Below, in pieces: positions 23,901-38,452 of a DNA stretch of 64,000 bases. The DNA comes from Nomia melanderi (taxonomy: Eukaryota > Arthropoda > Insecta > Hymenoptera > Halictidae): NCBI RefSeq assembly GCF_051020985.1, contig NW_027475143.1:744001-808000 (forward strand). The letters are read 5' to 3'. The position numbers and the translations under genes were made by a program. Under the pieces are notes generated by a model, which saw only the letters and a list, made by a program, of their open reading frames with translations, made no database searches and was not told where the DNA came from. The stretch's first letter is position 1; every line of letters starts with the position of its first letter.

Positions 23901-24798
23901 ACCTCGGTCCACCAGGGGCCGAGAAAACCACCGTCTCATGGGGCTGGACACTCAGGGTGAGGGAAATATCCAATATATATCTGGTGATATCTCGGGTGCT
24001 ATTTGAGATAGCGCAATAAACCAAGTGAGTTATCTGCAGGAGGCCCTGGCGCCTGAATCTGTGCAGCGGGAACGACCTCGGACCACCAGGGTCCGAAAAA
24101 ACCACAGTCTCATGGGGCCGGACACTCAGGGTCAGGGGAAAATCCAATATATATCTGGTGATATCTCGGGTGCTATTACAGATAGCGCAATAAATCAAAG
24201 TGCATTGTCAGTAGGAGGCCGTGGCGCATGAATCAGGGCAGCGGGAACGACCTCGGACCACCAGGGGCCGAGAAAACCACCGTCTCATGGGGCCGGACAC
24301 TCAGGGTCAGGGGAAAATCCAATATATATCTGGTGATATTTCGGGTGCTATTAGAGATAGCGCAATAAATCGAAGTGCATTGTCTGTAGGAGGCCCTGGC
24401 GCATGAATCTGTGCAGCGGGAACGACCTCGGACCACCAGGGGCCGAGAAAACCACAGTCTCATGGGGCCGGACACTCAGGGTCAGGGGAAAATCCAATAT
24501 ATATCTGGTGATATCTCGGGTGCTATTAGAGATAGCGCAATAAACCAAAGTGAATTATCTGCAGGAGGCCCCGGCGCATGAATCTCTGCAACGGGAACGA
24601 CCTCGGACCACCAGGGGCCGAGAAAACCACAGTCTCATGGGGCCAGACACTCAGAGTCAGTGAAAAATCCAATATATATCTGGTGATGTCTTGGGTGCTA
24701 TTAGAGATAGCGCAATAAACCAAAGTGAATTATCTGCAGGAGGCCCTGGCGCATGAATCTGTGCAGCGGGAACGACCTCGGACCTCCAGGGGCCGAGA
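17945..24798 (+). repeat. D1: divergent, indel-rich block of super-repeat copy 1
   Basis: The monomers differ from the H types and carry the first phase changes in the window: +1 bp at about 18204 (CCAAATATAT), then 1-bp losses near 19307, 19831, 20946, 21313, 21473, 22100, 23061 and 24023. Near its start, the GTCCCATGG monomer occurs twice, 526 bp apart (17991 and 18517). Monomers with GTCTGCAAGAGG and GGTGCATGA, and one with GGACTGTAAGGG plus GATACCGCAATAA, also occur here, in D2 and in domain E, linking these domains. From about 18510 the block is near-identical to D2. Confidence 0.85.
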
Positions 24799-25018
24799 AA
24801 ACTACAGTCACATGGCGCCGAACACTCAGGGTCTGGGGAAAATCCAATATATATCTGGTGATATCTCGGGTCCTATTACAGATAGCGAAATAAATCAAAG
24901 TGAATTATCTGCAGGAGGCCCAGGCGCATGAATCTGTGTAGCGGGAACGACCTCGGTCCACCAGGGGCCGAGAAAACCACCGTCTGATGGGGCTGGACAC
25001 TCAGGGTGAGGGAAATAT

Positions 25019-28000
25019 CCAATACATATCTGGTGATATCTCGGGTGCTATTACAGATAGCGCAATAAATCAAAGTGCATTGTCTGTAGGAGGCCCTGGC
25101 GCATGAATCTGTGAAGCGGGAACGACCTGGGACCACCAGGGGCCGTGAAAACCACCGTCTCATGGGGCCGGACACTCTGGGTCTGGGAAAAATCCAATAT
25201 ATATGTGGTGATATCTCGGGTGCTATTACAGATAGCGCAATAAATCAAAGTGCATTGTCTGTAGGAGGCCCTGGCGCATGAATCTGTGCAGCGGGAACGA
25301 CCTCGGACCACCAGGGGCCGAGAAAATCACCGTCTCAGGGGGCCGGACTCTCATGGTCAGGGAAAAATCCAATATATATCTGGTGATATCTCGGGTGCTA
25401 TTACAGATAGCGCAATAAACCAAAGTGAATTATCTGCAGGAGGCCCTGGCGCATGAATCTGTGCAACGGGAACGACCTCGGACCACCAGGAGCCGAGAAA
25501 ACCACAGTCTCATGGGGCCGGACACTCAGGGTCAGGGGAAAATCCAATATATATCTGGTGATATCTCGGGTGCTATTAGAGATAGCGCAATAAACCAAAG
25601 TGAATTATCTGCAGGAGGCCCTGGCGCATGAATCTGTGCAGCGGGAACGACCTCGGTCCACCAGGGGCCGAGAAAACCACCGTCTCATGGGGCTGGACAC
25701 TCAGGGTGAGGTAAATATCCAATATATATCTGGTGATATCTCGGGTGCTATTACAGATAGCGCAATAAATCAAAGTGCATTGTCAGTAGGAGGCCGTGGC
25801 GCATGAATCTGGGCAGCGGGAACGACCTCGGACCACCAGGGGCCGAGAAAACCACCGTCTCATGGGGCCGGACACTCAGGGTCAGGGGAAAATCCAATAT
25901 ATATCTGGTGATATTTCGGGTGCTATTAGAGATAGCGCAATAAATCAAAGTGCATTGTCTGTAGGAGGCCCTGGCGCATGAATCATTGCAGCGGGAACGA
26001 CCTCGGACCACCAGGGGCCGAGAATACTACAGTCTCATGCGGCCGGACACTCAGGGTCTGGGGAAAATCCAATATATATCTGGTGATATCTCGGGTCCTA
26101 TTACAGATAGCGAAATAAATCAAAGTGCATTGTCTGTAGGAGGCCCTGGCGCATGAATCTGTGCAGCGGGAACGACCTCGAACCACCAGGGGCCGAGAAA
26201 ACCACCGTCTCATGGGGCCGGACACTCAGGGTCAGGGGAAAATCCAATATATATCTGGTGATATTTCGGGTGCTATTAGAGATAGCGCAATAAACGAAAG
26301 TGAATTATCTGCAGGAGGCCCTGGCGCATGAATCAGTGCAGCGGGAACGACCTCGGACCACCAGGGGCCGAGAAAACCACCGTTTCATGGGGCCGGACAC
26401 CCAGAGTCAGGGGAAAATCCAATATATATCTGGTGATATCTCGGGTGCTATTAGAGATAGCGCAATAAACCAATGTGAATTATCTGCAGGAGGCCTTGGC
26501 GCATGAATCTGGGAAGCGGGAACGACCTCGGACCACCAGGGGCCGAGAAAACCACCGTCTCATGGGGCCGGACACTCAGAGTCAGGGGAAAATCCAATAT
26601 ATATCTGGTGATATCTCTGGTGCTATTAGAGATAGCGCAATAAACGAAAGTGAATTATCTGCAGGAGGCCCTGGCGCATGAATCTGTGCAGCGGGAACGA
26701 CCTCGGACCACCAGGAGCCGAGAAAACCACCGTCTCATGGGGCCGGACACTCAGGGTCAGGGAAAAATCCAATATATATCTGGTGATATCTCGGGTGCTA
26801 TTAGAGATAGCGCAATAAACCAAAGTGAGTTATCTGCAGGAGGCCCTGGCGCCTGAATCTGTGCAGCGGGAACGACCTCGGACCACCAGGGTCCGAAAAA
26901 ACCACAGTCTCATGGGGCCGGACACTCAGGGTCAGGGGAAAATCCAATATATATCTGGTGATATCTCGGGTGCTATTAGAGATAGCGCAATAAATCAAAG
27001 TGCATTGTCTGTAGGAGGCCCTGGCGCATGAATCTGTGCAGCGGGAACGACCTCGGACCACCAGGAGCCGAGAAAACCACCGTCTCATTGGGCCGGACAC
27101 TCAGGGTCAGGGAAAAATCCAATATATATCTGGTGATATCTCGGGTGCTATCAGAGATAGCGCAATAAACCAAAGTGAGTTATCTGCAGGAGGCCCTGGC
27201 GCCTGAATCTGTGCAGCGGGAACGACCTCGGACCACCAGGGTCCGAAAAAACCACAGTCTCATGGGGCCGGACACTCAGGGTCAGGGGAAAATCCTATAT
27301 ATATCTGGTGATATCTCGGGTGCTATTAGAGATAGCGCAATAAATCAAAGTGCATTGTCTGTAGGAGGCCCTGGCGCATGAATCTGTGCAGCGGGATCGA
27401 CCTCGGACCACCAGGGTCCGAGAAAACCACCGTCTCATGGGGCCGGCCACTCAGGGTCAGGGGAAAATCCAATATATATCTGGTGATATCTCGGGTGCTA
27501 TTACAGATAGCGCAATAAATCAAAGTGAATTATCTGCAGGAGGCCCTGGCGCATGAATCTGTGCAACGGGGACGACCTCGGACCACCAGGGGCCGAGAAA
27601 ACCACCGTCTCATGGGGCCGGACACTCAGGGTCAGGGGAAAATCCAATATATATCTGGTGATATCTCGGGTGCTATTATAGATAGCGCAATAAACCAAAG
27701 TGAGTTATCTGCAGGAGGCCCTGGCGCATGAATCTGTGCAGCGGGAACGACCTCGGACCCGTAGGGGCCGAGAAAATCACCGTCTCATGGGGCCGGACAG
27801 TCAGGGTCAGGGAAAAATCCTATATATATCTGGTGATATCTTGGGTGCTATTAGAGATAGCGCAATAAATCAAAGTGCATTGTCTGTAGGAGGCCCTGGC
27901 GCATGAATCTGTGCAGCGGGAACGACCTCGGACCACCAGGGGCCGAGAATACTACAGTCTCATGCGGCCGGACACTCAGGGTCTGGGGAAAATCCAATAT

Positions 28001-29568
28001 ATATCTGGTGATATCTCGGGTCCTATTACAGATAGCGAAATAAATCAAAGTGCATTGTCTGTTGGAGGCCCTGGCGCATGAATCTGTGCAGCGGGAACGA
28101 CCTCGAACCACCAGGGGCCGAGAAAACCACCGTCTCATGGGGCCGGACACTCAGGGTCAGGGGAAAATCAAATATATATCCGGTGATATTTCGGGTGCTA
28201 TTAGAGATAGCGCAATAAACGAAAGTGAATTATCTGCAGGAGGCCCTCGCGCATGAATCAGTGCAGCGGGAACGACCTCGGACCACCAGGGGCCGAGAAA
28301 ACCACCGTTTCATGGGGCCGGACACCCAGAGTCAGGGGAAAATCCAATATATATCTGGTGATATCTCGGGTGCTATTAGAGATAGCGCAATAAACCAATG
28401 TGAATTATCTGCAGGAGGCCCTGCTGCATGAATCTGGGAAGCGGGAACGTCCTCGGACCACCAGGGGCCGAGAACACCACCGTCTCATGGGGCCGGACAC
28501 TCAGAGTCAGGGGAAAATCCAATATATATCTGGTGATATCTCTGGTGCTATTAGAGATAGCGCAATAAACGAAAGTGAATTATCTGCAGGAGGCCCTGGC
28601 GCATGAATCTGTGCAGCGGGAACGACCTCGGACCACCAGGAGCCGAGAAAACCACCGTCTCATTGGGCCGGACACTCAGGGTCAGGGAAAAATCCAATAT
28701 ATATCTGGTGATATCTCGGGTGCTATTAGAGATAGCGCAATAAACCAAAGTGAGTTATCTGCAGGAGGCCCTGGCGCCTGAATCTGTGCAGCGGGAACGA
28801 CCTCGGACCACCAGGGTCCGAAAAAACCAGAGTCTCATGGGGCCGGACACTCAGGGTCAGGGGAAAATCCAATATATATCTGGTGATATCTCGGGTGCTA
28901 TTAGAGATAGCGCAATAAATCAAAGTGCATTGTCTGTAGGAGGCCCTGGCGCATGAATCTGTGCAGCGGGATCGACCTCGGACCACCAGGGTCCGAGAAA
29001 ACCACCGTCTCATGGGGCCGGACACTCAGGGTCAGGGGAAAATCCAATATATATCTGGTGATATCTCGGGTGCTATTATAGATAGCGCAATAAACCAAAG
29101 TGAGTTATCTGTAGGAGGCCCTGGCGCATGAATCTGTGCAGCGGGAACGACCTCGGACCACCAGGCGCCGAGAAAACCAGCGTCCCGAGGGGCCGGACAC
29201 TTAGGGTCAGTGAAAAATCCAATATATATCTGGTGATATCTCGGGTGCTATTACAGATAGCGCAATAAATCAAAGTGAATTATCTGCAGGAGGCCCTGGC
29301 GCATGAATCTGTGCAACGGGAACGACCTCGGACCACCAGGGGCCGAAAAAACCACAGTCTCATGGGGCCGGACACTCAGGGTCAGGGAAAAATCCAATCT
29401 ATATCTGGTGATATCTTGGGTGCTGTTAGAGATAGCGCAATAAACCAAAGTGAATTATCTGCAGGAGGCCCTGGCGCATGAATCTGTGCAGCAGGAACGA
29501 CCTCGGACCCGTAGGGGCCGAGAAAATCACCGTCTCATGGGGCCGGACAGTCAGGGTCAGGGAAAAAT
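25019..29568 (+). repeat. H5: complete 26-monomer HOR (4,550 bp)
   Basis: This is the counterpart of H2 at a shift of 17,843 bp, including the CCAATACATATC first monomer (7176 and 25019) and the two monomers before it. It keeps perfect 175-bp phase. A private CCTATATATA replaces CCAATATATA at about 27293. It has the intact versions at positions where H2 carries private changes. Confidence 0.85.
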
Positions 29569-32500
29569 CCTATATATATCTGGTGATATCTTGGGTGCTA
29601 TTAGAGATAGCGCAATAAATCAAAGTGCATTGTCTGTAGGAGGCCCTGGCGCATGAATCTGTGAAGCGGGAACGACCTGGGACCACCAGGGGCCGTGAAA
29701 ACCACCGTCTCATGGGGCCGGACACTCTGGGTCTGGGAAAAATCCAATATATATGTGGTGATATCTCGGGTGCTATTACAGATAGCGCAATAAATCAAAG
29801 TGCATTGTCTGTAGGAGGCCCTGGCGCATGAATCTGTGCAGCGGGAACGACCTCGGACCACCAGGGGCCGAGAAAATCACCGTCTCAGGGGGCCGGACTC
29901 TCATGGTCAGGGAAAAATCCAATATATATCTGGTGATATCTCGGGTGCTATTACAGATAGCGCAATAAACCAAAGTGAATTATCTGCAGGAGGCCCTGGC
30001 GCATGAATCTGTGCAACGGGAACGACCTCGGACCACCAGGAGCCGAGAAAACCACAGTCTCATGGGGCCGGACACTCAGGGTCAGGGGAAAATCCAATAT
30101 ATATCTGGTGATATCTCGGGTGCTATTAGAGATAGCGCAATAAACCAAAGTGAATTATCTGCAGGAGGCCCTGGCGCATGAATCTGTGCAGCGGGAACGA
30201 CCTCGGTCCACCAGGGGCCGAGAAAACCACCGTCTCATGGGGCTGGACACTCAGGGTGAGGTAAATATCCAATATATATCTGGTGATATCTCGGGTGCTA
30301 TTACAGATAGCGCAATAAATCAAAGTGCATTGTCAGTAGGAGGCCGTGGCGCATGAATCTGGGCAGCGGGAACGACCTCGGACCACCAGGGGCCGAGAAA
30401 ACCACCGTCTCATGGGGCCGGACACTCAGGGTCAGGGGAAAATCCAATATATATCTGGTGATATTTCGGGTGCTATTAGAGATAGCGCAATAAATCAAAG
30501 TGCATTGTCTGTAGGAGGCCCTGGCGCATGAATCATTGCAGCGGGAACGACCTCGGACCACCAGGGGCCGAGAATACTACAGTCTCATGCGGCCGGACAC
30601 TCAGGGTCTGGGGAAAATCCAATATATATCTGGTGATATCTCGGGTCCTATTACAGATAGCGAAATAAATCAAAGTGCATTGTCTGTAGGAGGCCCTGGC
30701 GCATGAATCTGTGCAGCGGGAACGACCTCGAACCACCAGGGGCCGAGAAAACCACCGTCTCATGGGGCCGGACACTCAGGGTCAGGGGAAAATCCAATAT
30801 ATATCTGGTGATATTTCGGGTGCTATTAGAGATAGCGCAATAAACGAAAGTGAATTATCTGCAGGAGGCCCTGGCGCATGAATCAGTGCAGCGGGAACGA
30901 CCTCGGACCACCAGGGGCCGAGAAAACCACCGTTTCATGGGGCCGGACACCCAGAGTCAGGGGAAAATCCAATATATATCTGGTGATATCTCGGGTGCTA
31001 TTAGAGATAGCGCAATAAACCAATGTGAATTATCTGCAGGAGGCCTTGGCGCATGAATCTGGGAAGCGGGAACGACCTCGGACCACCAGGGGCCGAGAAA
31101 ACCACCGTCTCATGGGGCCGGACACTCAGAGTCAGGGGAAAATCCAATATATATCTGGTGATATCTCTGGTGCTATTAGAGATAGCGCAATAAACGAAAG
31201 TGAATTATCTGCAGGAGGCCCTGGCGCATGAATCTGTGCAGCGGGAACGACCTCGGACCACCAGGAGCCGAGAAAACCACCGTCTCATGGGGCCGGACAC
31301 TCAGGGTCAGGGAAAAATCCAATATATATCTGGTGATATCTCGGGTGCTATTAGAGATAGCGCAATAAACCAAAGTGAGTTATCTGCAGGAGGCCCTGGC
31401 GCCTGAATCTGTGCAGCGGGAACGACCTCGGACCACCAGGGTCCGAAAAAACCACAGTCTCATGGGGCCGGACACTCAGGGTCAGGGGAAAATCCAATAT
31501 ATATCTGGTGATATCTCGGGTGCTATTAGAGATAGCGCAATAAATCAAAGTGCATTGTCTGTAGGAGGCCCTGGCGCATGAATCTGTGCAGCGGGAGCGA
31601 CCTCGGACCACCAGGAGCCGAGAAAACCACCGTCTCATTGGGCCGGACACTCAGGGTCAGGGAAAAATCCAATATATATCTGGTGATATCTCGGGTGCTA
31701 TCAGAGATAGCGCAATAAACCAAAGTGAGTTATCTGCAGGAGGCCCTGGCGCCTGAATCTGTGCAGCGGGAACGACCTCGGACCACCAGGGTCCGAAAAA
31801 ACCACAGTCTCATGGGGCCGGACACTCAGGGTCAGGGGAAAATCCAATATATATCTGGTGATATCTCGGGTGCTATTAGAGATAGCGCAATAAATCAAAG
31901 TGCATTGTCTGTAGGAGGCCCTGGCGCATGAATCTGTGCAGCGGGATCGACCTCGGACCACCAGGGTCCGAGAAAACCACCGTCTCATGGGGCCGGCCAC
32001 TCAGGGTCAGGGGAAAATCCAATATATATCTGGTGATATCTCGGGTGCTATTACAGATAGCGCAATAAATCAAAGTGAATTATCTGCAGGAGGCCCTGGC
32101 GCATGAATCTGTGCAACGGGGACGACCTCGGACCACCAGGGGCCGAGAAAACCACCGTCTCATGGGGCCGGACACTCAGGGTCAGGGGAAAATCCAATAT
32201 ATATCTGGTGATATCTCGGGTGCTATTATAGATAGCGCAATAAACCAAAGTGAGTTATCTGCAGGAGGCCCTGGCGCATGAATCTGTGCAGCGGGAACGA
32301 CCTCGGACCCGTAGGGGCCGAGAAAATCACCGTCTCATGGGGCCGGACAGTCAGGGTCAGGGAAAAATCCTATATATATCTGGTGATATCTTGGGTGCTA
32401 TTAGAGATAGCGCAATAAATCAAAGTGCATTGTCTGTAGGAGGCCCTGGCGCATGAATCTGTGCAGCGGGAACGACCTCGGACCACCAGGGGCCGAGAAT

Positions 32501-33943
32501 ACTACAGTCTCATGCGGCCGGACACTCAGGGTCTGGGGAAAATCCAATATATATCTGGTGATATCTCGGGTCCTATTACAGATAGCGAAATAAATCAAAG
32601 TGCATTGTCTGTTGGAGGCCCTGGCGCATGAATCTGTGCAGCGGGAACGACCTCGAACCACCAGGGGCCGAGAAAACCACCGTCTCATGGGGCCGGACAC
32701 TCAGGGTCAGGGGAAAATCCAATATATATCCGGTGATATTTCGGGTGCTATTAGAGATAGCGCAATAAACGAAAGTGAATTATCTGCAGGAGGCCCTCGC
32801 GCATGAATCAGTGCAGCGGGAACGACCTCGGACCACCAGGGGCCGAGAAAACCACCGTTTCATGGGGCCGGACACCCAGAGTCAGGGGAAAATCCAATAT
32901 ATATCTGGTGATATCTCGGGTGCTATTAGAGATAGCGCAATAAACCAATGTGAATTATCTGCAGGAGGCCCTGCTGCATGAATCTGGGAAGCGGGAACGT
33001 CCTCGGACCACCAGGGGCCGAGAACACCACCGTCTCATGGGGCCGGACACTCAGAGTCAGGGGAAAATCCAATATATATCTGGTGATATCTCTGGTGCTA
33101 TTAGAGATAGCGCAATAAACGAAAGTGAATTATCTGCAGGAGGCCCTGGCGCATGAATCTGTGCAGCGGGAACGACCTCGGACCACCAGGAGCCGAGAAA
33201 ACCACCGTCTCATTGGGCCGGACACTCAGGGTCAGGGAAAAATCCAATATATATCTGGTGATATCTCGGGTGCTATTAGAGATAGCGCAATAAACCAAAG
33301 TGCATTGTCTGTAGGAGGCCCTGGCGCATGAATCTGTGCAGCGGGATCGACCTCGGACCACCAGGGTCCGAGAAAACCACCGTCTCATGGGGCCGGACAC
33401 TCAGGGTCAGGGGAAAATCCAATATATATCTGGTGATATCTCGGGTGCTATTATAGATAGCGCAATAAACCAAAGTGAGTTATCTGTAGGAGGCCCTGGC
33501 GCATGAATCTGTGCAGCGGGAACGACCTCGGACCACCAGGCGCCGAGAAAACCAGCGTCCCGAGGGGCCGGACACTTAGGGTCAGTGAAAAATCCAATAT
33601 ATATCTGGTGATATCTCGGGTGCTATTACAGATAGCGCAATAAATCAAAGTGAATTATCTGCAGGAGGCCCTGGCGCATGAATCTGTGCAACGGGAACGA
33701 CCTCGGACCACCAGGGGCCGAAAAAACCACAGTCTCATGGGGCCGGACACTCAGGGTCAGGGAAAAATCCAATCTATATCTGGTGATATCTTGGGTGCTG
33801 TTAGAGATAGCGCAATAAACCAAAGTGAATTATCTGCAGGAGGCCCTGGCGCATGAATCTGTGCAGCAGGAACGACCTCGGACCCGTAGGGGCCGAGAAA
33901 ATCACCGTCTCATGGGGCCGGACAGTCAGGGTCAGGGAAAAAT
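29569..33943 (+). repeat. H6: 25-monomer HOR (4,375 bp), one monomer lost
   Basis: It follows the standard order until about 33295. There a monomer with AAACCAAAG (class B, C at 33295) continues as GTGCATTGTCTG (class A, C at 33303). The intervening class-B/class-A step seen at 28726-28950 in H5 is collapsed, removing exactly one monomer. The crossover window 33295-33303 lies 7-15 bp 3' of the right arm of hairpin 2. Confidence 0.85.
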
Positions 33944-36900
33944 CCTATATATATCTGGTGATATCTTGGGTGCTATTAGAGATAGCGCAATAAATCAAAG
34001 TGCATTGTCTGTAGGAGGCCCTGGCGCATGAATCTGTGAAGCGGGAACGACCTGGGACCACCAGGGGCCGTGAAAACCACCGTCTCATGGGGCCGGACAC
34101 TCTGGGTCTGGGAAAAATCCAATATATATGTGGTGATATCTCGGGTGCTATTACAGATAGCGCAATAAATCAAAGTGCATTGTCTGTAGGAGGCCCTGGC
34201 GCATGAATCTGTGCAGCGGGAACGACCTCGGACCACCAGGGGCCGAGAAAATCACCGTCTCAGGGGGCCGGACTCTCATGGTCAGGGAAAAATCCAATAT
34301 ATATCTGGTGATATCTCGGGTGCTATTACAGATAGCGCAATAAACCAAAGTGAATTATCTGCAGGAGGCCCTGGCGCATGAATCTGTGCAACGGGAACGA
34401 CCTCGGACCACCAGGAGCCGAGAAAACCACAGTCTCATGGGGCCGGACACTCAGGGTCAGGGGAAAATCCAATATATATCTGGTGATATCTCGGGTGCTA
34501 TTAGAGATAGCGCAATAAACCAAAGTGAATTATCTGCAGGAGGCCCTGGCGCATGAATCTGTGCAGCGGGAACGACCTCGGTCCACCAGGGGCCGAGAAA
34601 ACCACCGTCTCATGGGGCTGGACACTCAGGGTGAGGTAAATATCCAATATATATCTGGTGATATCTCGGGTGCTATTACAGATAGCGCAATAAATCAAAG
34701 TGCATTGTCAGTAGGAGGCCGTGGCGCATGAATCTGGGCAGCGGGAACGACCTCGGACCACCAGGGGCCGAGAAAACCACCGTCTCATGGGGCCGGACAC
34801 TCAGGGTCAGGGGAAAATCCAATATATATCTGGTGATATTTCGGGTGCTATTAGAGATAGCGCAATAAATCAAAGTGCATTGTCTGTAGGAGGCCCTGGC
34901 GCATGAATCATTGCAGCGGGAACGACCTCGGACCACCAGGGGCCGAGAATACTACAGTCTCATGCGGCCGGACACTCAGGGTCTGGGGAAAATCCAATAT
35001 ATATCTGGTGATATCTCGGGTCCTATTACAGATAGCGAAATAAATCAAAGTGCATTGTCTGTAGGAGGCCCTGGCGCATGAATCTGTGCAGCGGGAACGA
35101 CCTCGAACCACCAGGGGCCGAGAAAACCACCGTCTCATGGGGCCGGACACTCAGGGTCAGGGGAAAATCCAATATATATCTGGTGATATTTCGGGTGCTA
35201 TTAGAGATAGCGCAATAAACGAAAGTGAATTATCTGCAGGAGGCCCTGGCGCATGAATCAGTGCAGCGGGAACGACCTCGGACCACCAGGGGCCGAGAAA
35301 ACCACCGTTTCATGGGGCCGGACACCCAGAGTCAGGGGAAAATCCAATATATATCTGGTGATATCTCGGGTGCTATTAGAGATAGCGCAATAAACCAATG
35401 TGAATTATCTGCAGGAGGCCTTGGCGCATGAATCTGGGAAGCGGGAACGACCTCGGACCACCAGGGGCCGAGAAAACCACCGTCTCATGGGGCCGGACAC
35501 TCAGAGTCAGGGGAAAATCCAATATATATCTGGTGATATCTCTGGTGCTATTAGAGATAGCGCAATAAACGAAAGTGAATTATCTGCAGGAGGCCCTGGC
35601 GCATGAATCTGTGCAGCGGGAACGACCTCGGACCACCAGGAGCCGAGAAAACCACCGTCTCATGGGGCCGGACACTCAGGGTCAGGGAAAAATCCAATAT
35701 ATATCTGGTGATATCTCGGGTGCTATTAGAGATAGCGCAATAAACCAAAGTGAGTTATCTGCAGGAGGCCCTGGCGCCTGAATCTGTGCAGCGGGAACGA
35801 CCTCGGACCACCAGGGTCCGAAAAAACCACAGTCTCATGGGGCCGGACACTCAGGGTCAGGGGAAAATCCAATATATATCTGGTGATATCTCGGGTGCTA
35901 TTAGAGATAGCGCAATAAATCAAAGTGCATTGTCTGTAGGAGGCCCTGGCGCATGAATCTGTGCAGCGGGAGCGACCTCGGACCACCAGGAGCCGAGAAA
36001 ACCACCGTCTCATTGGGCCGGACACTCAGGGTCAGGGAAAAATCCAATATATATCTGGTGATATCTCGGGTGCTATCAGAGATAGCGCAATAAACCAAAG
36101 TGAGTTATCTGCAGGAGGCCCTGGCGCCTGAATCTGTGCAGCGGGAACGACCTCGGACCACCAGGGTCCGAAAAAACCACAGTCTCATGGGGCCGGACAC
36201 TCAGGGTCAGGGGAAAATCCAATATATATCTGGTGATATCTCGGGTGCTATTAGAGATAGCGCAATAAATCAAAGTGCATTGTCTGTAGGAGGCCCTGGC
36301 GCATGAATCTGTGCAGCGGGATCGACCTCGGACCACCAGGGTCCGAGAAAACCACCGTCTCATGGGGCCGGCCACTCAGGGTCAGGGGAAAATCCAATAT
36401 ATATCTGGTGATATCTCGGGTGCTATTACAGATAGCGCAATAAATCAAAGTGAATTATCTGCAGGAGGCCCTGGCGCATGAATCTGTGCAACGGGGACGA
36501 CCTCGGACCACCAGGGGCCGAGAAAACCACCGTCTCATGGGGCCGGACACTCAGGGTCAGGGGAAAATCCAATATATATCTGGTGATATCTCGGGTGCTA
36601 TTATAGATAGCGCAATAAACCAAAGTGAGTTATCTGCAGGAGGCCCTGGCGCATGAATCTGTGCAGCGGGAACGACCTCGGACCCGTAGGGGCCGAGAAA
36701 ATCACCGTCTCATGGGGCCGGACAGTCAGGGTCAGGGAAAAATCCTATATATATCTGGTGATATCTTGGGTGCTATTAGAGATAGCGCAATAAATCAAAG
36801 TGCATTGTCTGTAGGAGGCCCTGGCGCATGAATCTGTGCAGCGGGAACGACCTCGGACCACCAGGGGCCGAGAATACTACAGTCTCATGCGGCCGGACAC

Positions 36901-38452
36901 TCAGGGTCTGGGGAAAATCCAATATATATCTGGTGATATCTCGGGTCCTATTACAGATAGCGAAATAAATCAAAGTGCATTGTCTGTTGGAGGCCCTGGC
37001 GCATGAATCTGTGCAGCGGGAACGACCTCGAACCACCAGGGGCCGAGAAAACCACCGTCTCATGGGGCCGGACACTCAGGGTCAGGGGAAAATCCAATAT
37101 ATATCCGGTGATATTTCGGGTGCTATTAGAGATAGCGCAATAAACGAAAGTGAATTATCTGCAGGAGGCCCTCGCGCATGAATCAGTGCAGCGGGAACGA
37201 CCTCGGACCACCAGGGGCCGAGAAAACCACCGTTTCATGGGGCCGGACACCCAGAGTCAGGGGAAAATCCAATATATATCTGGTGATATCTCGGGTGCTA
37301 TTAGAGATAGCGCAATAAACCAATGTGAATTATCTGCAGGAGGCCCTGCTGCATGAATCTGGGAAGCGGGAACGTCCTCGGACCACCAGGGGCCGAGAAC
37401 ACCACCGTCTCATGGGGCCGGACACTCAGAGTCAGGGGAAAATCCAATATATATCTGGTGATATCTCTGGTGCTATTAGAGATAGCGCAATAAACGAAAG
37501 TGAATTATCTGCAGGAGGCCCTGGCGCATGAATCTGTGCAGCGGGAACGACCTCGGACCACCAGGAGCCGAGAAAACCACCGTCTCATTGGGCCGGACAC
37601 TCAGGGTCAGGGAAAAATCCAATATATATCTGGTGATATCTCGGGTGCTATTAGAGATAGCGCAATAAACCAAAGTGAGTTATCTGCAGGAGGCCCTGGC
37701 GCCTGAATCTGTGCAGCGGGAACGACCTCGGACCACCAGGGTCCGAAAAAACCAGAGTCTCATGGGGCCGGACACTCAGGGTCAGGGGAAAATCCAATAT
37801 ATATCTGGTGATATCTCGGGTGCTATTAGAGATAGCGCAATAAATCAAAGTGCATTGTCTGTAGGAGGCCCTGGCGCATGAATCTGTGCAGCGGGATCGA
37901 CCTCGGACCACCAGGGTCCGAGAAAACCACCGTCTCATGGGGCCGGACACTCAGGGTCAGGGGAAAATCCAATATATATCTGGTGATATCTCGGGTGCTA
38001 TTATAGATAGCGCAATAAACCAAAGTGAGTTATCTGTAGGAGGCCCTGGCGCATGAATCTGTGCAGCGGGAACGACCTCGGACCACCAGGCGCCGAGAAA
38101 ACCAGCGTCCCGAGGGGCCGGACACTTAGGGTCAGTGAAAAATCCAATATATATCTGGTGATATCTCGGGTGCTATTACAGATAGCGCAATAAATCAAAG
38201 TGAATTATCTGCAGGAGGCCCTGGCGCATGAATCTGTGCAACGGGAACGACCTCGGACCACCAGGGGCCGAAAAAACCACAGTCTCATGGGGCCGGACAC
38301 TCAGGGTCAGGGAAAAATCCAATCTATATCTGGTGATATCTTGGGTGCTGTTAGAGATAGCGCAATAAACCAAAGTGAATTATCTGCAGGAGGCCCTGGC
38401 GCATGAATCTGTGCAGCAGGAACGACCTCGGACCCGTAGGGGCCGAGAAAAT
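33944..38452 (+). repeat. H7: 26-monomer HOR cut off inside its last monomer
   Basis: Full standard order for 25 monomers, sharing GGGAGCGACC (35969) with H6 but keeping the monomer that H6 lost. The last monomer begins as the CCCGTAGGGGCCGAGAAAAT type (38433-38452) and continues from 38456 as the CACAGTCCCATGG type that belongs to D1 at 18513. The HOR-to-D junction is thus within 38452-38456, 5-9 bp 3' of dyad 1. Confidence 0.85.

Larger units (their letters stand above)
6956..24798 (+). repeat. Super-repeat copy 1 (17,843 bp): H2 + H3 + H4 + D1
   Basis: Its left part (6956 to about 12950) matches 24799 to about 30790 at a constant shift of 17,843 bp. Its right part (about 18510-24798) matches 38452-44740 at a constant shift of 19,942 bp. 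The second copy begins exactly where the first ends, so this is a direct tandem duplication of a unit of about 102-114 monomers. The length difference, 2,099 bp (12 monomers minus 1 bp), comes from the shortened H3 and from the start of D1, which copy 2 lacks. Confidence 0.85.
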
